A DNA stretch of 64,000 nt from Larkinella soli. GTDB lineage: Bacteria; Bacteroidota; Bacteroidia; Cytophagales; Spirosomataceae. Numbering within the stretch: position 1 is the first letter of the stretch; every line of letters starts with the position of its first letter. This document shows positions 1 to 9,105 of this stretch, piece by piece. The stretch is taken from positions 45,358-109,357 of the forward strand of contig NZ_QTJY01000020.1 in the NCBI RefSeq assembly GCF_003703975.1, given 5' to 3'. The notes below the pieces were generated by a model that had not been told where the DNA came from, made no database searches, and saw only the letters and a list, made by a program, of their open reading frames with translations. The position numbers and the translations under genes were made by a program.

Positions 1-929
1 ACCAGCTGATTCAGGAAGACCTGGCGTTTGCCGAAACCAACCTGCCCGACAAGGCCGCCCAGTCCGGACGACCCACCAGATGGTCGGCCAAAACGTTGCT
101 GGCCGACGTGCTGCTGCAGCTCGGCAAGTACGCCGACGTGGTCACGAAGACCGACGAGGTCATCAAATCGGGCCGGTATTCGCTGTTCCAGGTCAAAACC
201 TCGGAAGACTTTCTGGGTCTGTACGGCCCCGACGTGGTGACCACCCCTGAGGAGGTCTGGTATCTGAAGTTCTCGCGGGCCAATAACGAAGGCTGGACGA
301 TGGTCATGTTCGCCCATCATCCCGGCGCCCGGTATCACGGGGCGGGCGGCTTCTTCGGCCACTACACCGACCCCACCCTGAACAAAAGCGTGGCCGCCTG
401 GGACGACAAGGACCTGCGTAAAGCCTATAACCTCTATAACTGGAACATCGGGCTCGGCACCACCTCCTACCTGAACCGCAAGTACCGCGACCCCATCGCC
501 ACCAACCAGAACGGGGCCGCCAACGACTTCCCGGTCTACCGCTACGCCGATGTGCTGATGATGTATGCCGAAGCCTCCGCCCGGGTGGCCAACGGCCCGA
601 CGGCGGCCACTCTCGAAGCGCTGAATCAGGTGCGTCGCCGGGCCTATGGGCTTCCTTCCGGCACACCGTCGGCGGTCGATTACAAACTGGCCGACTATCC
701 CAATCTTCCCTCGTTCATGGATGCCCTGATTAAGGAACGGGGCTGGGAGACGATGTACGAAGCCAAACGCTGGCTGGAACTCAAGCGGCTGGGCATCGCC
801 AAACAGTATATCAAAGCCGCCGAAGGCAAGGACGTCGCCGACAAGTTCCTGTTGTGGCCCATCCCGGTTTCCGAACTGAACTACAATACCGCCCTGGACC
901 CGACGAAAGACCAGAATCCGGGGTACTAA
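1..929 (+). CDS. SusD/RagB-family outer-membrane glycan-binding lipoprotein, C-terminal part
   Basis: The gene enters from the left edge; an open frame runs from base 3 to the TAA at 927-929 and gives about 308 residues. SusD proteins sit on the outer surface beside a SusC TonB-dependent channel and hand oligosaccharides to it. The C-terminal landmarks of the family are visible: a TPR-like helical stretch (LLADVLLQLGKYADVV), the ERGWETMYEAKRWLELKR segment and the terminal LLWPIPVSELN...QNPGY block. The partner SusC gene would be expected just upstream, outside the window. The following genes on the same strand suggest a hemicellulose or uronate glycan as ligand (inference). Confidence 0.93.
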   Translation, partial: QLIQEDLAFAETNLPDKAAQSGRPTRWSAKTLLADVLLQLGKYADVVTKTDEVIKSGRYSLFQVKTSEDFLGLYGPDVVTTPEEVWYLKFSRANNEGWTMVMFAHHPGARYHGAGGFFGHYTDPTLNKSVAAWDDKDLRKAYNLYNWNIGLGTTSYLNRKYRDPIATNQNGAANDFPVYRYADVLMMYAEASARVANGPTAATLEALNQVRRRAYGLPSGTPSAVDYKLADYPNLPSFMDALIKERGWETMYEAKRWLELKRLGIAKQYIKAAEGKDVADKFLLWPIPVSELNYNTALDPTKDQNPGY

Positions 930-971
930 TCAGGGTGAAAGTGTTTCCAGCCAGGGTAGACTTCAATAGGA

Positions 972-1006
972 ATCGGGCAGCCGGCGGTTCAAACCGGCTG
1001 CCCGAT
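972..1006 (+). terminator. Strong stem-loop between susD and the xylanase gene
   Basis: A perfect 13-bp stem, 972-984 pairing with 994-1006, encloses a 9-base loop. It starts 43 bases after the susD stop codon and ends 19 bases before the GH10 start. There is no T-run after it, so it looks more like a transcript-stabilising or partial-termination hairpin that lowers expression of the enzyme genes relative to susCD than a full terminator. That role is inference. Confidence 0.6.
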
Positions 1007-1024
1007 CAAACACTCGCAGATCGA

Positions 1025-2368
1025 ATGAAAGGATTTCCTGTCTGTCTGATGGTATTGACCTGTACGCTGGTGCAGGCCCAGACCTCCCGTTATGATTCAT
1101 TGTGGAACGATCCGGCCGTTGAAAAACGGATTCAGGACGGTATCGAGACGAATCGTAAAGGCGATTTTACGCTGGAACTCGTGGATAGCCGGGGGAAGCC
1201 GATCCGGAATGCCACGGTCGAAATTCGACAGCGGAAGCATGCCTTTCAGTTTGGAGCCAATATTTTCATGCTGAACGGCTTCCCGACCGAGGCCGAAAAC
1301 CGACGGTACGAAGCCACGTTCATGTCGCTGTTCAATACCGCCTGTGTGCCTTTTTACTGGAAAACTCTGGAGCCTGAACCGGGGAACGTTCGGTTTGCGG
1401 CCAACAGCACGCCCATCTACCGCCGTCCTCCCCCCGACCCGGTCCTTGCCTTTACCCGGCATAATCAATTGACCGCCAAAGGACACACCCTGGTCTGGGC
1501 GCACCCCAAACACGGCACTCCCGACTGGCTTCCTACCGATACGGCCGCCGTAAAACAACTGATTACGAAGCGCATCCGGGAGATCGCCGGTCGGTATGGC
1601 ACCCGCATCAACACCTGGGACGTCGTCAACGAGGTGCTGCACGACTTTCCGACGCTCCCCATGCCCCGGGAATACGCCCTGTTTGCGTTTCTCGAAGCGC
1701 AACGATACTTTCCTGCCGACACGCGCCTGTTTATCAATGAAGTAACGGGCGAGTCGTGGCAGAACTACCATAAGGAATACAGCCCGTATTACCTGCTCAT
1801 TGAAAATTTACGGGCGAAGGGCGCGCGGATTGGGGGCATTGGACTTCAGTTCCATTTTTTCAGCGAGCAACTGCACGAGGATGTGGCCAACGGTAAAGCC
1901 ATGCGCCCGGCGGGGCTTTTTCAGGCACTGGACCTGTACGGGCGGTTCGGACTTCCGCTGCACGTTTCGGAAATCACCATCCCGACCTTGCCCAACAACG
2001 CCGATGGGCTGGAACGGCAGGCCCGGATGGCGCGCCATTTCTACCGGCTCTGGTTCAGCCACCCGGCGGTCGAAGCGATTATCTGGTGGAATGTCGTCGA
2101 CGGAACGGCGGTAGCGGGCGAAGATAAGTGGAACGGCGGCCTGGTCAATCGGGACTTTTCGCCCAAACCCGCCTATACGGTTCTGAACGAGCTGATCAAC
2201 CACGAATGGAAAACGAACCTGACGCTTCGGCAGCAGGATGCGGCTCCCGTCACCTTCCGCGGATTTCACGGGGAATATCTCCTGAAGATAACCACCGGCG
2301 GCAGGACGGTCGAGAAGCGGGTAAACCTGGTGAAAGGGCCGTCCCATCACGTAAAAGTCATTTTGTAA
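1025..2368 (+). CDS. GH10 endo-1,4-beta-xylanase, secreted
   Basis: This 447-residue protein belongs to glycoside hydrolase family 10, retaining enzymes that cut beta-1,4-xylan internally. The ATG at 1025 is preferred because it is followed at once by a short signal peptide ending near VQAQ. After a small beta-rich segment (about residues 40-75) comes the TIM barrel. The acid/base glutamate is E203 in WDVVNEVLHD and the nucleophile is E316 in LHVSEITIPT, both in the expected places. The C-terminal 60 residues form an extra beta-rich tail. It lies between susD and a sugar-acid dehydratase, fitting extracellular or periplasmic xylan breakdown. Confidence 0.93.
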   Translation: MKGFPVCLMVLTCTLVQAQTSRYDSLWNDPAVEKRIQDGIETNRKGDFTLELVDSRGKPIRNATVEIRQRKHAFQFGANIFMLNGFPTEAENRRYEATFMSLFNTACVPFYWKTLEPEPGNVRFAANSTPIYRRPPPDPVLAFTRHNQLTAKGHTLVWAHPKHGTPDWLPTDTAAVKQLITKRIREIAGRYGTRINTWDVVNEVLHDFPTLPMPREYALFAFLEAQRYFPADTRLFINEVTGESWQNYHKEYSPYYLLIENLRAKGARIGGIGLQFHFFSEQLHEDVANGKAMRPAGLFQALDLYGRFGLPLHVSEITIPTLPNNADGLERQARMARHFYRLWFSHPAVEAIIWWNVVDGTAVAGEDKWNGGLVNRDFSPKPAYTVLNELINHEWKTNLTLRQQDAAPVTFRGFHGEYLLKITTGGRTVEKRVNLVKGPSHHVKVIL

Positions 2369-2410
2369 TACCCTTTTGCAGAAACTCCATCTTTGACGTA
2401 AACCGATCGA

Positions 2411-3601
2411 ATGAAAATTATTGACCTACGGACCCGCTGCGTCGCCATTCCGCTGAACGCTCAGCTGCGCCACAACACCGGCGTTCATCCCGGCTATTTT
2501 CTCCGGACCATCCTGGAACTCATTACCGACGAAGGGATTGTGGGCCTGGGCGAAGTGGGCGGGGGCGATCAGCGCGGGGCGTTGCAGAAGCTGAAACCGC
2601 GCATCCTCGGCGAAGACCCGTTCCATCTGGAGAAGATCAAGCTGAAAGTGCTGCGGAGCATCTATTACCTCTCCAATGCCCGGCTGTATGCCGCCATCGA
2701 AATGGCCTGCCTCGACATCCAGGGCAAGGCGATGAACCGGCCTCTCAGCGACCTGCTCGGCGGGCGGGTTCGCGACGAAGTGCCGTTCATCGCCTACCTG
2801 TTCTGGCGCTACGACCGGCCGCAGGGGGGCCACGACGAAACCGCCGAGGACATGGCCGACCTCTGCCAGGAACTGCACGAAACGCTGGGCGTGCGGGCCA
2901 TGAAGCTGAAAGCCGGTGTCATGGCTCCCAAAGAGGAAGTCCGGGTGCTGGAACTGTGCCGCGACCGGCTGGGCGACGACTTCGGCCTGCGCATCGACCC
3001 CAACGGCGTGTGGTCGGTCGCCACGGCCGTGCAGATGGGCCACCGCATGGAAGACCTGCACCCCGAATACTTCGAGGACCCCGCCTGGGGCCTGGAGGGC
3101 AATGCGGCCGTCCGGAAGCAGGTCCGCATTCCGGTCGCCACCAATATGTATCCCGCCCGGTTCGACGACCTCGGCCCGGCCATCCGGCTCGGGGCCGTCG
3201 ACATCGTGCTGACCGACCTTCACTACTGGGAAGGGCCCCGGGGCGTCAAGGACCTCGTGGCGGTCTGCAACACCTTCAACCTCGGCGTCGCCATGCACAG
3301 CGGGGCCGAGTTCGGCATCGAGCTGGCGGCCATGATCCATACGGCGGCCACCCTTCCGACCATGACGTTCGCCGGCGACGCCCACTACCACTACCTCACC
3401 GACGACATCATCGAAGGCGGCCCGATGAAGTACGAGAACGGCGCCATCCGGGTGCCGACCGGTCCGGGGCTGGGCGTCAGCCTGGACGAAGACAAGATGA
3501 AGCGTTACGAAAAATACTACGAGGAAAAGGGCGACTATTACGCCCGCTTCCACCAGGACCCCTACCGCCCCGACTGGTTTCCGACCGTCAGCGGCATTTA
3601 A
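2411..3601 (+). CDS. Enolase-superfamily sugar-acid dehydratase, glucarate dehydratase-like
   Basis: This 396-residue cytoplasmic protein has the mandelate racemase/glucarate dehydratase fold. It shows the KxK base pair (K165, K167), three probable Mg ligands (D196 in RIDPN, E222 in FEDPA, N245 in VATNM) and a His-Asp dyad (H296 in AMHSGAEFG, D269). An Asn as third ligand together with the His-Asp dyad is typical of glucarate dehydratase rather than of mandelate racemase. It would dehydrate a hexarate or related aldonate to a 2-keto-3-deoxy acid. Position in a xylanase operon makes a uronic-acid-derived substrate likely, but the exact sugar acid is not readable from sequence. Confidence 0.85.
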   Translation: MKIIDLRTRCVAIPLNAQLRHNTGVHPGYFLRTILELITDEGIVGLGEVGGGDQRGALQKLKPRILGEDPFHLEKIKLKVLRSIYYLSNARLYAAIEMACLDIQGKAMNRPLSDLLGGRVRDEVPFIAYLFWRYDRPQGGHDETAEDMADLCQELHETLGVRAMKLKAGVMAPKEEVRVLELCRDRLGDDFGLRIDPNGVWSVATAVQMGHRMEDLHPEYFEDPAWGLEGNAAVRKQVRIPVATNMYPARFDDLGPAIRLGAVDIVLTDLHYWEGPRGVKDLVAVCNTFNLGVAMHSGAEFGIELAAMIHTAATLPTMTFAGDAHYHYLTDDIIEGGPMKYENGAIRVPTGPGLGVSLDEDKMKRYEKYYEEKGDYYARFHQDPYRPDWFPTVSGI

Positions 3602-3621
3602 CGGTATTCCCCGAACGAAAG

Positions 3622-6150
3622 ATGCGATATCTGACCATAGCCCTGTTTCTGCTGCTGTCCGCCTTCCGGCCGGGCCTGACCCAGTCGGTCAGCCTGTCCG
3701 TGACCGATCATGTCATCGACCTCACCCGGTTCGACTGGCGTTTTGTGGCTCTCGCCCCCAACCCGGCGTCTACCCTGAAGGAAGTCGACGCCCGGACGGA
3801 CTGGCGTCCGATCCGGGTCGGGAAGCGCTGGGAGTTTCTGGGCCATCCCGAACTGAAGGACCAGACCGTCTGGGTCAAATTCACCTTCCGGGTACCGGCC
3901 GCCCTGAAGGCCTACCGGGTCGGCTTTTTCGCCACCATGATTGACGACGAAGGTGCGGTGTATCTCAACGGCCGCCCGGCGGGCCGGTTCAAATACCTGA
4001 CCGGGGGCAAGGTGCCCCATCCCGTCGATATCGATTTGACGCCCTACCTCGACTATGACGGCGAAAACACCCTACTGGTCGAGATTCGGGATGCGGTTAC
4101 GCAGCGGATGGGGGGCATCATCGGCAGCGCCTGTCTGTACAAAACCCTGCCCAACACCCTGACCGCCGACGGCGGCATCGGACTGGCCGCCCCGGCCGAC
4201 GAGCCGCTGGGTGTGCTGCTGCACCAGGGCGATGCGCGGCTGGTGCAGGGCGAACGGCAAACCTTCACCGCCGGGCAACTGGCGGGCCTGCGTACCCCGC
4301 CGTCCATTCTGCGGGGAGATGAACTGATCATCGTCGCTCCGGCCCGGCACCTGCCCGCCACCCGGCTCCGGGTGGACCTGGATGCCGTCCAGCCGACTTC
4401 AGCCGACGACTCGCTGACGCTGACGAGCCAGCCCCTGCCGGCCACGGTGGGACTGTATGAACTGCTCCGGATTCCGGTGGAGGTGCGGGGCACCTTCCGC
4501 AATCCCTTCGATCCGAAACAGATCAGCGTGACGGCCGTCATCGAGACGCCCTCGGGACGGATCGAGAAGGTGAACGCCTTTTTCGGGCAGGATTTCGAGC
4601 CGGTCGGCCTGAACGCCGAGGAGGAAATTCTGCTGCCGTTGAAGGGCAACCCGTGGAAGCTTTATTACCGGCCCCGCCAGAAAGGGCGGCACAAGGTGGA
4701 ACTGTTCGCCCAGGACCGTCACGGCCTGAAGCGCATCGAAGCCGGTAGTTTCGAGGCCGTTTCCTCCGAGGCCCGGGGCTACCTCCGCAAAAGCGCCGTC
4801 GACCCCCGGCTGTATGAATTCGACAACGGCGAGCCGTATTTCGGACGGGGACCGAGCGGCTGGTTCCGGGGCAGCCGGTTTCTGTTCGGCGGCAATATCC
4901 GCTGGGTGCCCTATAAACTGCTGGACGAATACTACGACCGCAAGCAGGCCAACGGCAGCAATTTCGAATACCTGGCCACCTTCCATTTCGGAACCCTCTA
5001 CCTAAAAGACGGTTTCATCGACCAGCACGTCGCCTGGAAGATGGAACAGGCCCTCCGGAGCATGGAACGTCACGGCCTGTACTGGATCGTGTTCCATGAC
5101 GGGGTTCTCCGCTCCTACCAGAACGGGTTTGAAACGCTGCCCTATTCGACCGCCCAGGGCGGCCCCTGCCGCACGATCAACGAGGTGTATACCCACCCGG
5201 TGGCGCTCGAAATGCAGAAAAACGAACTCCGCTACATGGTAAGCCGGATGGCCGACAGCCCCTCGCTCTGGCTCTGGAACTGTGGCGACGAATCACAGCC
5301 CGGCACCCGGCTCTCGAAGGTCATGGTCCGCGACTGGCTGAAGGAACTGCACGGTTTTATCCGGCAGACCGATATTTATGAACACTCGCATTCCATCGGA
5401 GAATATGAACTGGCCGTTCTGAACGGCGGGGACGTGGTCCTGCTGGGCGACTGGTATTACCACAACGACAACCGGGGCGATGAGTACGACCAGCTCTGCA
5501 ACGGCGAGAAGAGCCGGGATGCCGTCGCCTATAATCTCTGTCTGCAGGAAAAATTCCGGGACTGGAAAATTCCGGTCGTCAACATCGAGGGCGGTATTTG
5601 CCAGTGGGAGAATTTCTCCTGGCTCAGTGGCGAGAAGTATAAAAAGTTTCCGGAAGCCATCGACTTTCATCAGCACCTGTGGCTCAGCCTGTTCACCAAA
5701 ATGGCGGCCGGCGGCACCGAGTGGCTCAACCAGGCGCTGGACGAGATGAACGAACTGTACCATGCGAAAGCCGTCGAAAACTACCTCCGGGGAGAGCCGC
5801 TGACGCGGGTGTTCCATGAACCGGTCGCACCGGCGGTGTCGGACCCGGGGTTGCAGGCCTTCGGATTGCAGACCGACCGCAAAACCCTGGTCTGGGTCAA
5901 CAACCGGTTCTATAGCTGGTACCACATCGGGGTGGAGAAAAAAGCGCCGGTTCCGGTGCGGAACGCCCGGCTGGCGCTGTCCGTCAAACAGCCGGGCACC
6001 TATCGGGTCGAAGTCTGGGATACCCGGAAAGGCGTCGTGGTGGGAACCTCCTCCCTGAACGCCGAAAACCGGACCCTCACCATCCCCCTTCCCGAAGTGG
6101 ACAAGGATGTAGCGCTCAAGATCGCCCGTCTGCAACCGCCCGCCCGTTAA
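3622..6150 (+). CDS. Large secreted glycosidase-like protein (jelly roll plus TIM barrel)
   Basis: This 842-residue protein starts with a clear signal peptide (MRYLTIALFLLLSAFRPGLTQ). A GH2-like jelly-roll domain follows (about 25-190, with VYLNGRPAGRF), then beta-sandwich segments, then a block around residues 390-420 (YEFDNGEPYFGRGPSGWF) like the DUF5060/DUF4038 entry to clan-A barrels. Candidate catalytic acids are E557 in WNCGDES and E656 in VVNIEGG, about 100 residues apart as in clan A. The residue before the first glutamate is Asp, not the usual Asn. The family assignment is therefore open. The operon context suggests removal of a side chain from hemicellulose. Confidence 0.7.
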   Translation: MRYLTIALFLLLSAFRPGLTQSVSLSVTDHVIDLTRFDWRFVALAPNPASTLKEVDARTDWRPIRVGKRWEFLGHPELKDQTVWVKFTFRVPAALKAYRVGFFATMIDDEGAVYLNGRPAGRFKYLTGGKVPHPVDIDLTPYLDYDGENTLLVEIRDAVTQRMGGIIGSACLYKTLPNTLTADGGIGLAAPADEPLGVLLHQGDARLVQGERQTFTAGQLAGLRTPPSILRGDELIIVAPARHLPATRLRVDLDAVQPTSADDSLTLTSQPLPATVGLYELLRIPVEVRGTFRNPFDPKQISVTAVIETPSGRIEKVNAFFGQDFEPVGLNAEEEILLPLKGNPWKLYYRPRQKGRHKVELFAQDRHGLKRIEAGSFEAVSSEARGYLRKSAVDPRLYEFDNGEPYFGRGPSGWFRGSRFLFGGNIRWVPYKLLDEYYDRKQANGSNFEYLATFHFGTLYLKDGFIDQHVAWKMEQALRSMERHGLYWIVFHDGVLRSYQNGFETLPYSTAQGGPCRTINEVYTHPVALEMQKNELRYMVSRMADSPSLWLWNCGDESQPGTRLSKVMVRDWLKELHGFIRQTDIYEHSHSIGEYELAVLNGGDVVLLGDWYYHNDNRGDEYDQLCNGEKSRDAVAYNLCLQEKFRDWKIPVVNIEGGICQWENFSWLSGEKYKKFPEAIDFHQHLWLSLFTKMAAGGTEWLNQALDEMNELYHAKAVENYLRGEPLTRVFHEPVAPAVSDPGLQAFGLQTDRKTLVWVNNRFYSWYHIGVEKKAPVPVRNARLALSVKQPGTYRVEVWDTRKGVVVGTSSLNAENRTLTIPLPEVDKDVALKIARLQPPAR

Positions 6151-6175
6151 CGAACCACCTCTTTCCGAACCGATC

Positions 6176-7180
6176 ATGCGCCCTGCCTTAGACCTGTTTT
6201 TTCCACCCACCCCCGAACAGCTGACGTTCGCCAAACAGATCGGCGTGGACGACGTCGTCCTGTTCGGTACCAGCCTCGAATCCTGGTCCGAGCTGTCGTT
6301 CAAGAACCTGATTGCCATCCGAAACCGGGTAGAGGACGCCGGCCTGCGCCTGTTTTCCATCGAAACCTTCCCGGCCCGCTTCTACGACCGGATCATGCTC
6401 GGCAAACCGGCCGGGACCGAGCAGTTGCGGGCCTACCAGGAAGCCGTCGACAACATGGGCCGGGCCGGCATCCGGCACCACAGCTACAACTGGATGCCGA
6501 CGGGCGTCTGGCGAACCACCTACAGCCACCGGCTGCGGGGCGGTGCGCGCGGCATTGCCTTCAATCAGGCCGACATCGATCGGGCGCCCCTGAGCTTCGA
6601 CCGGGTCTATGAGGAAGAGGAGTTCTGGGACCATTACAGCCGGTTCATCACCGAACTGCTGCCGGTGGCCGAGAGCGCCGACGTGAAGCTGTCCGTCCAC
6701 CCGAACGACCCGCCCATCGCCAGCATCGGGGGCGTCCCGCAGTTGTTCCGGTCGCGGGAGGCTTTCGACCGGGCGTTGGCCCTTCGCCCCTCCGGCCACC
6801 ACGGGCTGACGTTCTGCCTCGGGGGCTGGTCGGCCATGGGCTTCGGCGCCACGATGGCCGATGTAATCCGGGCCTACGGACCGCAGGGCAAACTGCATTA
6901 TGTTCATTTCCAGTCCCATAACGGCGTGCCGCCTTTCTTCTCCGAAAACTTCGCCGAACTGGCCGATTACAACCCGTTCGCCGTGGTCCGGGCGTTGCAG
7001 GAAGTCGGGTTCGACGGGGTGATGATCCCCGGCCACGTGCCGCAGCTCGACGGCGATTCGGAATGGCGGAACACCTACACGGTCAGCGACGCCCGCTATA
7101 CCCACCCCATGGGCGGCCACCGGGCACGGGCCTACACCATCGGCTTCATGAAAGGTCTGATCTCGGCATTGAACGCATGA
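6176..7180 (+). CDS. Mannonate dehydratase-like (UxuA family) TIM-barrel enzyme
   Basis: This 334-residue protein resembles UxuA, which dehydrates D-mannonate to 2-keto-3-deoxygluconate in the glucuronate pathway. Family-like features are the N-terminal barrel strand, SYNWMPTGVWRTTY (compare the YNFMP stretch in UxuA), the metal-binding block LSVHPNDPP, and a C-terminal MGGHRARAYTIGFMKGL. It lacks a signal peptide and so is cytoplasmic. The next gene starts inside its stop codon (ATGA at 7177-7180), indicating translational coupling. Some UxuA relatives act on other acids, so substrate specificity is inference from the xylan/uronate context. Confidence 0.85.
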   Translation: MRPALDLFFPPTPEQLTFAKQIGVDDVVLFGTSLESWSELSFKNLIAIRNRVEDAGLRLFSIETFPARFYDRIMLGKPAGTEQLRAYQEAVDNMGRAGIRHHSYNWMPTGVWRTTYSHRLRGGARGIAFNQADIDRAPLSFDRVYEEEEFWDHYSRFITELLPVAESADVKLSVHPNDPPIASIGGVPQLFRSREAFDRALALRPSGHHGLTFCLGGWSAMGFGATMADVIRAYGPQGKLHYVHFQSHNGVPPFFSENFAELADYNPFAVVRALQEVGFDGVMIPGHVPQLDGDSEWRNTYTVSDARYTHPMGGHRARAYTIGFMKGLISALNA

Positions 7181-8322
7181 AAACCCTACGCGGCATCACC
7201 TGGAACCACACGCGCGGCTACGCTCCCCTGGCCGTCACCTCGAAGGTCTGGAACGACTTCCACCCCGAGGTCAGTATTCACTGGGACATCCGGTCGCTCC
7301 AGTCGTTCGGGGAGGAAGGGCTGGACACCCTGGTGCGGCAATACGACCTGCTGCTGATCGACCATCCGTTTATCGGGACGGTCGCCCGTTCGCGTCTGTT
7401 CGTACCGCTGGACGACCATCTGCCGGCCTCCGACCTGGCCCTGCTCCGCAGCCGGACCGTGGGCGCTTCGTTCGGCAGTTACGAGTACGGCGGCCACCTG
7501 TGGGCACTGCCGGTCGATGCGGCCGCGCAGGGGTCTGTGGCCCGCCGGGACTGGTTCGAGCGCGAAAACCGGCCGCTTCCCGCCAACTGGAACGAGGTGC
7601 TCGAACTCGCCCGGGAAACGGGCAAAGTCGCCATGCCGATGGCTCCCATGGGTTTGCTGGGAGCGTTCTTCTCGCTGTATGCCAACCAGTTCGCTCCGCC
7701 GTTTCAGGATGAGGAGTGGGCCATGGACGACGAAAAAGCCGTTTTTGTCATCAATCAGCTGTCGGCCTTGTATGACCTCATCGGCTCCGACGCTCTGAAC
7801 CAATACCCGGTGGCCCTGCTGAACCGGATGGGCCAAACCGACGAGCTGGTCTATATGCCGATCACGTTCGGCTATGCCAACTACGGCATGGCCGGGTATG
7901 TCCGGCACCCGCTGACGTTCGGCCCCCTGCCCGGCGCCCGGCCCGACGGAGCCACGCTGGGCGGGGTAGGGCTGGCCGTGTCGGCCTCCTGCGAGCACCT
8001 CGACGTGGCAGTGGCCTACAGCCGCTGGGTCGCCGGTCCGGAATGCCAGTCGACGCTGTATCCGCTGAGTGGCGGGCAACCCGCCGGACGGGTTGCCTGG
8101 GACAGCCCCCTGCTGAACGAGCTGACCCACCAGTTCTACCGCAACACCCGCGAAACCGTTGAACGGGCGTTTGTGCGGCCCCGGTTCGACGGTTTCCATG
8201 ACTTTCAGTCCAAAGCCGCCCGGCTCCTGCAACGGAGCCTGATAGGCGATCTCCAGCCCGGAACCGTTATCCGGCAATGGCAATCCTTTTATTCTGCCGC
8301 CTACTATGCGTTTAATTCATAA
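7177..8322 (+). CDS. ABC-type sugar solute-binding-like protein without signal peptide
   Basis: This 381-residue protein has the fold pattern of family-1 extracellular solute-binding proteins (YDLLLIDHPFIG, LWALPVDAAAQGSVARRDWFE, GGVGLAVSASCEHLDVAVAYSRWVAG). The ATG at 7177 overlaps the upstream stop and leads straight into the first strand (MKTLRGITWNHTRGY), so no signal peptide or lipobox is present. No ABC permease or ATPase gene lies in the window. A cytoplasmic ligand-binding or enzyme-partner role is therefore likelier than transport. It is tightly coupled to mannonate dehydratase upstream and overlaps the SDR downstream by 17 bases. Confidence 0.75.
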   Translation: MKTLRGITWNHTRGYAPLAVTSKVWNDFHPEVSIHWDIRSLQSFGEEGLDTLVRQYDLLLIDHPFIGTVARSRLFVPLDDHLPASDLALLRSRTVGASFGSYEYGGHLWALPVDAAAQGSVARRDWFERENRPLPANWNEVLELARETGKVAMPMAPMGLLGAFFSLYANQFAPPFQDEEWAMDDEKAVFVINQLSALYDLIGSDALNQYPVALLNRMGQTDELVYMPITFGYANYGMAGYVRHPLTFGPLPGARPDGATLGGVGLAVSASCEHLDVAVAYSRWVAGPECQSTLYPLSGGQPAGRVAWDSPLLNELTHQFYRNTRETVERAFVRPRFDGFHDFQSKAARLLQRSLIGDLQPGTVIRQWQSFYSAAYYAFNS

Positions 8323-9094
8323 AAAAGCCCTCGTTACGGGCGCGTCTCAGGGAATCGGGCGGGCCATCGCCCTGCGGCTGGCCCAGGACGGCTGCACGGT
8401 GGTCGTGCATTATCACCACAACCGAGAGGATGCCGAGGACGTCGCCGGACTGATCCGGGCCGCCGGAAGCACCGCCCACCTGCTCCAGGCCGATCTGGCC
8501 GATGCCGCCCAGGCCGTGCGGCTGGGTGAGCAGGCATGGACCGTCGCCGGGGGGCTGGATTTCCTGATCAACAATGCCGGAGTCTCCTACAAAAAGCACT
8601 TCCTGGACGTCACGGAGGAGGATTTCACCCGGTTTTCGGACCTCAATTTCAAAGGAACGACGTTCCTGACCCAGGCCGTCGCCCGGAAAATGGTGAAAGC
8701 GCGGGTGGAAGGAAGTATTTACACGATCACCTCGGTGAACGGCATCCGGCCAGGTCTGGGCCTGTCGTTGTACGGAGCCACCAAAGGCGCCCTGGAAACC
8801 CTGATGAAAGGCGTTGCGATGGAACTGGGGCCGCACGGCATCCGGGTCAATACCGTCGCCGTCGGGGCAATCGAAACCGACATGAACCGGGCGGTTTGGG
8901 AAGACCCCGACCGGCTCCGGGAAGTCAACGAAGGCATCCCGGCCGGGCGGTTCGGCCGGCCCGACGAGGTGGCGGCCGTGATCGCCGACCTGCTGGCGTC
9001 GGGCAGCTACCTCACCGGCGCGACCATTACCCTCGACGGCGGACTCCTGCTCATGCGGGGCTACGGCAAACCGGGCCATTATGAAGAACCTTAA
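8306..9094 (+). CDS. Short-chain dehydrogenase/reductase
   Basis: This 262-residue classical SDR has the nucleotide-binding motif TGASQGIG (residues 11-18), the NNAG structural motif (89-92) and the catalytic S143, Y156 and K160 (SLYGATK). These enzymes use NAD(P) to oxidise or reduce a hydroxyl or keto group. The gene starts 17 bases inside the preceding solute-binding-like gene, so the two are translated together. In this operon it probably handles a sugar, aldonate or keto-deoxy acid. The sequence also resembles glucose 1-dehydrogenases and FabG-type reductases, and cannot settle the substrate. Confidence 0.9.
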   Translation: MRLIHKKALVTGASQGIGRAIALRLAQDGCTVVVHYHHNREDAEDVAGLIRAAGSTAHLLQADLADAAQAVRLGEQAWTVAGGLDFLINNAGVSYKKHFLDVTEEDFTRFSDLNFKGTTFLTQAVARKMVKARVEGSIYTITSVNGIRPGLGLSLYGATKGALETLMKGVAMELGPHGIRVNTVAVGAIETDMNRAVWEDPDRLREVNEGIPAGRFGRPDEVAAVIADLLASGSYLTGATITLDGGLLLMRGYGKPGHYEEP

Positions 9095-9105
9095 CCTTTT
9101 ATGTC

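Noticed and set aside
2956..3621. N-terminal extension of the large glycosidase frame back to 2956
   Set aside because: It overlaps the dehydratase gene in another frame, is rich in Arg, Pro and Gly, and the signal peptide begins at 3622.
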